Below, piece by piece: positions 35,811-42,220 of a DNA stretch of 42,220 nt (within the stretch, counting starts at the first letter, position 1; every line of letters begins with the position of its first letter). The stretch covers positions 1 through 42,220 of the forward strand of contig JAJRSS010000291.1 in NCBI GenBank assembly GCA_024278615.1, given 5' to 3'. The position numbers and the translations under genes are program-made. The notes under the pieces were generated by a model, which did no database searches, had not been told where the DNA came from, and was given only the letters and a program-made list of their open reading frames with translations. The DNA comes from Alphaproteobacteria bacterium. GTDB taxonomy: Bacteria; Pseudomonadota; Alphaproteobacteria; Rhodospirillales; 2-02-FULL-58-16.

Positions 35811-37250
35811 ATGTCAAACGTTCATCACATTCGGAATCTGGGACAGGGTTCCGGCCAATGGAACGCATGGCGGGAAAAGGAACCGGACGTCAATCCTGAT
35901 CTGGCCCAGGCGGACCTCAAGGAGACGAACCTTGCGGGGATGGACTTGAACGGGACCATCCTCTCCCAGGCCAATCTCAAAAAATCCAACCTTAGCGGCA
36001 GCAACCTCCAAGACGCCAACCTGGCCGGCGCCAACCTGGAAGAAGTGAACCTGGCCGGCGCCAACCTGGAAGGCGCCAACATCGCCGGCGCCTACCTGTT
36101 GAATTCCAATCTCAGCGGTTGCAATCTGACGGGCGCCAATCTTTCGGGCGCCGGACTGGCCGGCGAGGTTGATCTTTCCGGCGCCAACCTGACGGGCGCC
36201 AACCTGGCCGGCGCCAGGCTGGTGGGAGCGAAATTGTCAGGCGCCAATTTCACCCGCGCCAATCTGGCCGGCGCCGATTTCAGGGAAGCCGACCTTTCGG
36301 GCTGCTGCCTGTCCGGTGCGGATACCAGCGGCGCCAAGTTTGAAGGCGCCGACCTCGGCGGCACCATCTTGCATGCCGCCGGCGAACGGTTTGGCGGCCA
36401 GGAAGAAGCCGGGAAAGCATCGGCTTGCGAGGATGAACCCTTCCACGAACCGGAACCCTTCCGGATTTCACCGGCGCCCGACTTTGAACCCGGCATTCCC
36501 GAACCCGTGCCGGTGGAGGCCGCGGAGCCGGAAAAGGTGCCGCCCCTTGAGGCGCCGGCAAAGGCGCCGGAGCACAACGCCGAGCCGGTGGATTCCTTTC
36601 CGCCCCTTGAAGACCTGCTTCCTGACGGGACGCTCCAAGAGCCGGAACCGCCGGCTGCGCCAAGACCGGTTGTATCTGAGCCTGTCCCCGCGGCGCCTGT
36701 AGCCCGGGGAAACGCCGAAGAAGGCAATTTCGTCTATCAGAATAAGGATTTGGCCATATTAGCGCTGTTCCCGCCGGACTTCGCCGGGCGCGGGACGGAC
36801 GAGAAACGGGACTTCCTCGAATTGTTTGCCCGCTACATCCAGCGCTATTTGCACGCGAGCGCGGCGGTGCCAATGACCACCATCGGCAACGCCATCCTTG
36901 GCGGTTTTGAAGACCCGAACCAGGCTTTACGGTGTGCCCAGGGTTACCTTGACGCCCTGAAAGGCATGAACGTGAGCGTTAGCGCCAGCATCAACATGGG
37001 CAGCGCCACTGTCCGCCGCGCTCGGGATTCCACGCTCGAGGAAATCGTCCCCAACTCCATCAGTCCCGGCGCCCGGCTGGAACCTATTTCCTGCCCCGGC
37101 GAGGTGCTGGTTCTCGAAGACCTGTATGCGCATCCCTCCACCGACAAGGACCGCTTCGAATTCACCAAGGTATCCCGGCGTTGGCAAAAAATAAGCGATA
37201 TTGACCATGAGGGTGTCAGTATCACCTGCTATCAGGTAAAATCCAGGTAG
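35811..37250 (+). CDS. Pentapeptide-repeat protein fused to a degenerate nucleotidyl-cyclase-like domain
   Basis: A 479-residue protein with no signal peptide, so probably cytoplasmic. Residues about 30-190 are near-perfect pentapeptide repeats of the A(D/N)LxG kind (NLAGANLEEVNLAGANLEGA), which form a right-handed quadrilateral beta-helix. A Pro/Glu-rich linker (about 190-305) leads to a class III cyclase homology domain (about 315-475; FARYIQRYLHASAAVPMTTIGNAILGGFEDPNQALRCAQ, ..., ISPGARLEPISCPGEVLVLEDLY). Where active cyclases have KxxGDGxxxxF, this has TTIGNAILGGF (356-366), so the metal-binding Asp is missing and the domain is probably a binding or dimerisation module. The ATG at 35811 is chosen. 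Partner and ligand are unknown. Confidence 0.85.
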   Translation: MSNVHHIRNLGQGSGQWNAWREKEPDVNPDLAQADLKETNLAGMDLNGTILSQANLKKSNLSGSNLQDANLAGANLEEVNLAGANLEGANIAGAYLLNSNLSGCNLTGANLSGAGLAGEVDLSGANLTGANLAGARLVGAKLSGANFTRANLAGADFREADLSGCCLSGADTSGAKFEGADLGGTILHAAGERFGGQEEAGKASACEDEPFHEPEPFRISPAPDFEPGIPEPVPVEAAEPEKVPPLEAPAKAPEHNAEPVDSFPPLEDLLPDGTLQEPEPPAAPRPVVSEPVPAAPVARGNAEEGNFVYQNKDLAILALFPPDFAGRGTDEKRDFLELFARYIQRYLHASAAVPMTTIGNAILGGFEDPNQALRCAQGYLDALKGMNVSVSASINMGSATVRRARDSTLEEIVPNSISPGARLEPISCPGEVLVLEDLYAHPSTDKDRFEFTKVSRRWQKISDIDHEGVSITCYQVKSR

Positions 37251-37437
37251 GCTCTGCCTGGGCCGTCCGCCCGGTTCAAATTCAGACCTTGCATTTCATG
37301 CCACAAATTCCTTGGCTCGCTCAAAATCCCTGCTGTTCAACCGCTTTACCCTGTTTTCCAGGCCGGTAAGGCTTGAGGGTAAACAAAATTCGACTCACAA
37401 CCAGGCCTTTGGCCTTGACTTGAAACTAAATGGTTAT

Positions 37438-37482
37438 TGATAATCTTTATCATTGATATTGCGTCTCATTATCATAATGAGA
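37438..37482 (+). promoter_or_regulatory. Two Fur boxes upstream of the ferric-iron transporter
   Basis: TGATAAT-C-TTTATCA (37438-37452) matches the Fur 7-1-7 dyad with one mismatch. TCTCATTAT-C-ATAATGAGA (37464-37482) is a perfect 9-1-9 palindrome with the ATTATCATAAT core. They lie about 180-220 bp before the fbpA start in an otherwise gene-free AT-rich stretch (37251-37659). Confidence 0.75.
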
Positions 37483-37659
37483 TAAAGATTCATTCAGATC
37501 CCGATCTTTCTATTCCTGACCGGCGGGATGATTGAAAATATCCCAAGAGAGAGTGGAGCGTTCAAAATACCGGGATCGTGTATGGATTTGTCGGGCCGAC
37601 CCGGCGATGGCGATACCAGCCCCGCCGTCGGGTATGGTGTAATGAGAAGGAAAACAGCG

Positions 37660-38712
37660 ATGAAGACCAAGTATTCTCCACGCGGTTTGTTTCTTGCTTT
37701 GATTCTGGGCGCGGCTTTGGCCGGGACTGCCTGGTGGGGCGCCGCGTCAGCGTCCGCGGCGGAAGTGAACCTTTATTCCGAACGGCAGAAGTTCCTTATC
37801 GGTCCCCTGCTCGAGGCCTTTACCAAGGAAACCGGGATCAAGGTCAATGTGGTTTACCTGAAGAAGGGAATGCTCGAACGGATCAGGGCGGAGGGCGCCA
37901 ACAGTCCCGCTGATCTGATCCTGACCTCGGACATCGGCAACCTTAACAACCACGTGGAAGCAGGCCTGCTTCAACCGGTCGCGTCGGCGATCCTGGAGGC
38001 CGCCATTCCCGCCCATTACCGCCACCCGGACGGGTTGTGGTTCGGGCTGACCACTCGGGCGCGGGTGATCTTCGCCCATAAAAAAAGGGTCAAGCCTGGC
38101 GAAATCAAAACCTACGAGGACTTGGCCGCGCCCCATATGAAAGGCCGGGTCTGCACCCGTTCGGGCAAGCATATCTATAATGTTTCCCTGCTGGCCTCGA
38201 TCATCGTCGCCAAAGGCGAAAAGGCTGCGGAGGAATGGGCCAGGGGCGTCAAGGCCAACCTGGCCCGCCGGCCCCAGGGCAATGACCGGGCCCAGGTGAA
38301 AGCGGTCTTCCAGGGAGAATGCGACGTTGCGCTGGGCAACACCTATTACATGGGAAAAATGGCGACCAACGACAAGGCCCCCGAACAAAAGGAATGGGCG
38401 GCGGCGGTGAACCTGATTTTCCCCAACCAGGACGGTCGGGGCACCCATGTCAACATCAGCGGCGCCGGAGTCACCAAGAGCGCCAGGAACAAGGCCAACG
38501 CCATCAAGCTGATCGAGTTCCTGGCCGGTGACAAGGCACAGAAAATCTATGCCGAGGGCAATTTCGAATATCCGGTAAAAGCAGGCGTCGCCCTGCATCC
38601 CCTGGTCGCCTCGTGGGGAACCTTCAAGGCCGATACGGCATCCCTGTCCGATGTGGCGAAGCAAAGGATATTGGCGACCAAAATCATGGACAGGGTTCGT
38701 TTCGACAACTAG
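37660..38712 (+). CDS. fbpA: Periplasmic Fe(III)-binding protein of an iron ABC transporter
   Basis: Substrate-binding protein of the FbpA/FutA/HitA family, which delivers ferric iron from the periplasm to the permease. 350 residues from the ATG at 37660 (AAGGAAAAC leader), with a signal peptide cleaved near ASA-AEV (residue 33). Mature start VNLYSERQKFLIGPLLEAFTK and later segments LILTSDIGNLNNHVEAGLL, FGLTTRARVIFAHKKRVKPGE and ALGNTYYMGKMA fit the family, including the Tyr-Tyr pair that binds iron in FbpA-type proteins. Two Fur boxes lie upstream, so expression should rise when iron is scarce. It is followed 13 bp later by the permease gene. Confidence 0.93.
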   Translation: MKTKYSPRGLFLALILGAALAGTAWWGAASASAAEVNLYSERQKFLIGPLLEAFTKETGIKVNVVYLKKGMLERIRAEGANSPADLILTSDIGNLNNHVEAGLLQPVASAILEAAIPAHYRHPDGLWFGLTTRARVIFAHKKRVKPGEIKTYEDLAAPHMKGRVCTRSGKHIYNVSLLASIIVAKGEKAAEEWARGVKANLARRPQGNDRAQVKAVFQGECDVALGNTYYMGKMATNDKAPEQKEWAAAVNLIFPNQDGRGTHVNISGAGVTKSARNKANAIKLIEFLAGDKAQKIYAEGNFEYPVKAGVALHPLVASWGTFKADTASLSDVAKQRILATKIMDRVRFDN

Positions 38713-38725
38713 GACTGAACCCGAC

Positions 38726-40435
38726 ATGACGACGGCAGGGGCGACGGTAAAGGCGGCCGAGGGCGCGACCAGGGCTTCCTGGCCGTGGCTCAATGGCTGG
38801 ACCATCGGTACCCTGGTCATTGCATCGATCGCCGTCACGCCCGTCGCCGCGGTCATCTTTATCGGCCTGGCACCCATCGGCGATATATGGGAACACCTGG
38901 TTTCCACGGTTCTCACTCTTTACATCAGCACCACGCTGATGCTGATGATCGGCGTCGGGGCCGGAACCCTGGTTATCGGCGTCGGCACCGCCTGGCTGGT
39001 CAGCATGTGCCGGTTTCCGGGCAAGCGCATGTTTGAATGGGCCCTGCTGCTGCCCATGGCCATGCCCGCCTATGTGATTGCCTATGTCTATACCGACATC
39101 CTGGAATACGCCGGCCCCATCCAGGGCCTGTTGCGCGAGACCTTCGATTGGACAACCAGGCGGGACTACTGGTTCCCCGAGGTCCGTTCCCTTGGCGGCG
39201 CTATCTCGATGATGACCCTGGTGTTTTATCCCTATGTCTACCTTCTGTCCCGGGCCGCCTTCATGGAACAGTCCATCTGCGTCCTGGAAGCCAGCCGGGT
39301 CCTGGGCCGGGGACCAGTGCGCAGTTTTTTTTCCGTCGCCCTGCCCCTGGCCAGGCCGGCCATCATCATCGGCGTTTCCATGGCGTTGATGGAAACCCTC
39401 AACGATTTCGGCACCGTCGATTTCTTCGCCGTCAGCAGCTTTACCCAGGGCATTTACGATGTGTGGTTGAACATGAACAGCGTCGCCGGCGCCGCCCGGC
39501 TGGCCAGCATCCTGTTGGTGTTCGTCATCGTCCTGGTGGGGTTGGAACGGTTTGCCCGGCGCAAACAACGATTTCACCATACCACCACAAGATACCGCGC
39601 CCTGCCCGGGTACCGGCTTGAAGGAACAAGGCGAATTCTGGCGATTCTGGCCTGCGCGCTGCCGGTGGTTCTGGGTTTCGTTCTGCCCTCCATGGTTCTG
39701 GGAGGATATTCCCTGATCTATTTTGAAACGGCCATGAACCCGGAATTCCTCGGCTATGCCTTAAACAGTTTAATGCTGTCCTCCCTGGCCGCCGTGCTGG
39801 CCGTCGTTATCGGCGTTTTCATGGCTTATGGGGTACGGCTTCGCAACGAACGGGTCTTGAAGGTCATGGTGCGGCTGGCCAGTCTCGGTTATGCGGTCCC
39901 CGGCGCGGTGCTGGCGGTGGGCGTGCTGGTTACCCTGGGCGCTATCGACAACGGCATTGACGGATTCATGCGCGATACCTTCGGCATCTCCACCGGGTTG
40001 CTGCTAAGCGGCTCCATTACGGCGGTGACCTTCGGCTACCTGGTCCGCTTCCTGGCCTTGTCCTTTGGCACCGTCGAGGCCAGCCTGGGGAAGATCACGC
40101 CCAGCATGGATGGCGCGGCGCGAAGCCTGGGCCACGGCGCCTTCAGCACCCTAAGGCGCGTCCACCTGCCATTGATCAGGGGCAGCATGCTGACCGCGGC
40201 CATGCTGGTCTTCGTCGATAGCATGAAAGAGCTGCCCTTGACGGTCATCTTGCGGCCTTTTAATTTTCACACCTTGGCGACATTCGTCCACCAATACGCG
40301 TCCGACGAACAACTGGGCGAAGCATCGCTGGCGGCGCTGTCCATTGTCGGCTTTGGTGTTTTGCCGGTGATCGTTCTCAGCATCGCCGTTGCCCGTTCCC
40401 GGCCGGGTCATCCGCACGGGGAACAGGCGTCATGA
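38726..40435 (+). CDS. fbpB: Ferric-iron ABC transporter permease (fused two-domain)
   Basis: 569 residues with about 12 membrane helices, two permease domains in one chain as in FbpB/AfuB. Each half has an EAA-like loop for the ATPase: EASRVLGRGPVRSFFSVALP near residues 190-210 and GAARSLGHGAFSTLRRVHLP near 460-480. The ATG at 38726 lies 13 bp after fbpA, and the stop codon overlaps fbpC by 4 bases (ATGA), so the three products are made together. Confidence 0.93.
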   Translation: MTTAGATVKAAEGATRASWPWLNGWTIGTLVIASIAVTPVAAVIFIGLAPIGDIWEHLVSTVLTLYISTTLMLMIGVGAGTLVIGVGTAWLVSMCRFPGKRMFEWALLLPMAMPAYVIAYVYTDILEYAGPIQGLLRETFDWTTRRDYWFPEVRSLGGAISMMTLVFYPYVYLLSRAAFMEQSICVLEASRVLGRGPVRSFFSVALPLARPAIIIGVSMALMETLNDFGTVDFFAVSSFTQGIYDVWLNMNSVAGAARLASILLVFVIVLVGLERFARRKQRFHHTTTRYRALPGYRLEGTRRILAILACALPVVLGFVLPSMVLGGYSLIYFETAMNPEFLGYALNSLMLSSLAAVLAVVIGVFMAYGVRLRNERVLKVMVRLASLGYAVPGAVLAVGVLVTLGAIDNGIDGFMRDTFGISTGLLLSGSITAVTFGYLVRFLALSFGTVEASLGKITPSMDGAARSLGHGAFSTLRRVHLPLIRGSMLTAAMLVFVDSMKELPLTVILRPFNFHTLATFVHQYASDEQLGEASLAALSIVGFGVLPVIVLSIAVARSRPGHPHGEQAS

Positions 40436-41541
40436 AGGGACTCCATATATTCGGCCTCAGCCATGCTTATGGCGACAACCGGGTTCTGGACAGTATCGGC
40501 CTGATGATCCCGGCGGGTGAGCTGGTCTGCCTTTTGGGTCCGTCGGGGTGCGGCAAGTCGACCCTGTTGCGCCTTTCGGCGGGCCTGGAAAAGGTTCAGC
40601 AGGGCACCATCGTCATCGACGGCGTCACCGTCGCTACCCCGGAGCTCCACGTTAATCCGGAAGACCGGCATGTCGGCCTGATGTTTCAGGACTATGCCCT
40701 GTTTCCCCATCTGAGCATTGCCGAAAACGTATCCTTTGGCCTGTTGGGCATGGACGCGGACAAGGCGCGGGCGCGGACCATGGACATGCTGGATCAGGTG
40801 GGGATGACCAAGCGCGCCGACAGTTACCCGCACATGCTGTCCGGCGGCCAGCAGCAGCGGGTGGCCCTGGCCCGGGCATTGGCGCCGGAACCCAACCTGC
40901 TGCTTCTGGACGAACCCTTTTCCGGTCTCGACACCAGCATGCGCCAGACCATCCGCGAGGAAACGCTGGGCGTGCTCAAGAACAGCGGCGTCGCCACCCT
41001 GATGGTCACTCACGACCCGGAAGAAGCCATGTTCATGGCCGACCGGATCAAGATCATCGGCTCGAACGGCCGCATCCTGCAGGCCGGCCGGCCCCATGAA
41101 ATCTACTATCACCCCAACCACGAGTTCGTCGCCAGGCTGTTCGGCGTGATGAACCGGTTCGAAGGCGTGGTCATCAACGGCCGGGTGGAAACGCCCTTGG
41201 GACCGGTGGCCACCGACCTTGCCGATGGCGTGGCGGTACAGGTTCTGGTCCGTCCGGAAGGGGTGATCCTGGAAAGCGGCGGCGGCGTGGCGGCGGAGAT
41301 CATATCCAATCACTTGCTGGGTCATGACAACATCGCCCGGGTGCGAATAGGAGGCGTTAGCGGGAAGGAGTTGTATGTCCGCGTCCACCGGACCTTCGAA
41401 GTCGAACTGAAAAAGAGCATCACGGTAAGTTTGGATCACGAATACGCCTTCGTCTTTCCCATTGAAGGAGAAGGGCAAACCCGCCCTTCGATCGCAACCC
41501 AAACCGCTGCCGCGGAATACCGGGCCGAGGTAGCCGAATGA
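40432..41541 (+). CDS. fbpC: Ferric-iron ABC transporter ATP-binding protein
   Basis: 369 residues. ABC motifs: Walker A GPSGCGKST (36-44), Q-loop MFQDYALFPH (84-93), signature LSGGQQQR (136-143), Walker B LLLLDEP (156-162) with D-loop SGLD, and the H-loop histidine in MVTHDPEEA. A C-terminal TOBE-like regulatory region (about 240-350; VLVRPEGVIL) is typical of the Fe(III)/spermidine/sulfate subfamily. It energises uptake of iron delivered by FbpA. The hemerythrin gene lies 130 bp downstream. Confidence 0.94.
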   Translation: MKGLHIFGLSHAYGDNRVLDSIGLMIPAGELVCLLGPSGCGKSTLLRLSAGLEKVQQGTIVIDGVTVATPELHVNPEDRHVGLMFQDYALFPHLSIAENVSFGLLGMDADKARARTMDMLDQVGMTKRADSYPHMLSGGQQQRVALARALAPEPNLLLLDEPFSGLDTSMRQTIREETLGVLKNSGVATLMVTHDPEEAMFMADRIKIIGSNGRILQAGRPHEIYYHPNHEFVARLFGVMNRFEGVVINGRVETPLGPVATDLADGVAVQVLVRPEGVILESGGGVAAEIISNHLLGHDNIARVRIGGVSGKELYVRVHRTFEVELKKSITVSLDHEYAFVFPIEGEGQTRPSIATQTAAAEYRAEVAE

Positions 41542-41671
41542 AACCCGTACTTTTGACGGTTGTTCGCCGAGGCCCGAATACGGGGTCGTCCGAAAACCGC
41601 CTTTCGGGTATAAATGACCGATCCGAACCAGCTTGTATTCACGAAAACTAAAAAATCGAGGACATGCTGAA

Positions 41672-42073
41672 ATGGTAGAATTTTCCGAAACCTTTGAGTT
41701 GGATTGCGGCGAATTGGACCAGGATCACCGGCGTCTCATCGAAATGCTCAACGAGATCGTCGCCATGCTTGATGACGGAAAGACCGGGGACTGCAAGAGC
41801 AAGGTGCAGGAGTTCGTCAACTTCTCGAAGGCGCATTTCCGCCGCGAGGAACGTTTTCTGGCCAAGGCCGGCTATCCGGGCCTTCAGGAGCACTGCGCCC
41901 ATCATATCCGCCTCAACAAAAAGATGGATCACATCCTGGAATTCGCCGATATGGCCGGCGTCAATGAAAAGGCGCGGGAAAGCCTGAAGAAGGAATTGGT
42001 GTTTTTCCTGATGGATGACGTGATTACCACCGATCTGGATTTCAAATCCTTCGTCGAGGATAAGCGACCCTAA
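41672..42073 (+). CDS. Bacteriohemerythrin with one altered iron ligand
   Basis: A 133-residue hemerythrin, a non-haem di-iron protein that binds O2 (and sometimes NO) in the cytoplasm. Ligand positions: His19 (DQDHRRL), His55 and Glu59 (HFRREE), His74 and His78 (HCAHH), and Asp121. The usual HxxxxD near the C-terminus reads DVITTD, so the His ligand is Asp116 here. This could tune or abolish O2 binding. The ATG at 41672 is used, with GAGG about 14 bases ahead; a TTG at 41633 would extend it by 13 residues. Confidence 0.9.
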   Translation: MVEFSETFELDCGELDQDHRRLIEMLNEIVAMLDDGKTGDCKSKVQEFVNFSKAHFRREERFLAKAGYPGLQEHCAHHIRLNKKMDHILEFADMAGVNEKARESLKKELVFFLMDDVITTDLDFKSFVEDKRP

Positions 42074-42108
42074 GTCGCCGGAAATTATTGCCGCCGTCCA
42101 ATGTAGGG

Positions 42109-42220
42109 TCAGATATCGAGAATCAGGGTTTCCCCAGGCTCGGCCCTGGACGAACAGATCATGATCGCCTTGTGCCGGGCCTTGTCTTCAGCGCTCAGGA
42201 AGCAGTCCCGGTGATCGGCC
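42109..42220 (-). CDS. C-terminal end of a plant-type [2Fe-2S] ferredoxin-domain oxidoreductase (partial)
   Basis: Only the last 36 codons are in the window; the gene runs off the right edge. The text ADHRDCFLSAEDKARHKAIM, followed by ICSSRA and ending ETLILDI, is the usual C-terminus of a plant-type ferredoxin domain, as in phthalate-dioxygenase-reductase or vanillate demethylase reductase proteins. The Cys in MICSSRA would be the last cluster ligand. The parent enzyme cannot be named from this fragment. Confidence 0.6.
   Translation of the reverse strand, partial: ADHRDCFLSAEDKARHKAIMICSSRAEPGETLILDI

Noticed and set aside
35473-35868. 131-codon minus-strand frame
   Set aside because: It overlaps the start of the pentapeptide gene and has Arg/Pro/Cys-rich composition without motifs.
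37747-38916. 389-codon minus-strand open frame
   Set aside because: Antisense to fbpA and the start of fbpB; composition typical of a shadow.

Overview
The window reads as chromosome of a GC-rich alphaproteobacterium, most likely near the Rhodospirillales. The grounds are the block topA-dprA-plsY-pyrC-pyrB-ruvX beside gatCAB, the catalytically degenerate alphaproteobacterial style of PyrC, and the high GC third-codon positions. No phage, transposon or CRISPR array is visible. The organism call is inference from gene order and protein style, not from a marker gene.

Layout. (1) 1-6863, minus strand: housekeeping genes topA (cut by the left edge), dprA, plsY, pyrC, pyrB and ruvX. (2) 7056-11309, plus strand: an exported SH3-domain protein and the overlapping gatC-gatA-gatB operon. 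(3) 11310-14081: a gene-poor stretch with one small DRR-rich protein and short tandem repeats, then a YfcG-type glutathione transferase, a YbaK deacylase and a tRNA-Ser(GCU). (4) 14124-25617: a respiratory cytochrome region. A NapC/NirT tetraheme quinol dehydrogenase and a di-heme cytochrome with an ethylbenzene-dehydrogenase-like haem domain lie on the minus strand. On the plus strand follow an NHL-propeller lipoprotein, a tetraheme paired-CXXCH cytochrome, two small triheme cytochromes, a 671-residue outer-membrane beta-barrel, a second NHL lipoprotein and a large cytochrome with 12 haem motifs, which an in-frame TAA interrupts. This has the parts list of a conduit carrying electrons across the cell envelope. 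(5) 25876-35159: NfnA/NfnB-like flavoproteins, 2-oxoacid:ferredoxin oxidoreductase KorA/KorB, a 752-residue protein that joins a degenerate PFOR-like domain to a C-terminal ferredoxin-like Cys motif, and convergent citrate synthase. Together they form a ferredoxin/NAD(P)H/2-oxoglutarate module. (6) 35811-42220: a pentapeptide-repeat protein with a degenerate cyclase domain, a Fur-controlled ferric-iron ABC transporter (fbpABC), a hemerythrin, and the 3' end of a plant-type ferredoxin-domain reductase.

Regulation ties regions 4 and 5 together. FNR/FixK-like boxes lie upstream of the first NHL lipoprotein, the tetraheme cytochrome, the nfn-kor operon and gltA. In all four a -10-like hexamer is centred 32 bp downstream of the box centre, which is class II activator geometry; the gltA hexamer is a perfect TATAAT. 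The simplest reading is a low-oxygen programme that couples a c-type cytochrome envelope pathway to ferredoxin-dependent 2-oxoacid metabolism, possibly a reductive or reversible TCA cycle, with iron uptake alongside. These assignments rest on motifs read by eye; no database search was run.
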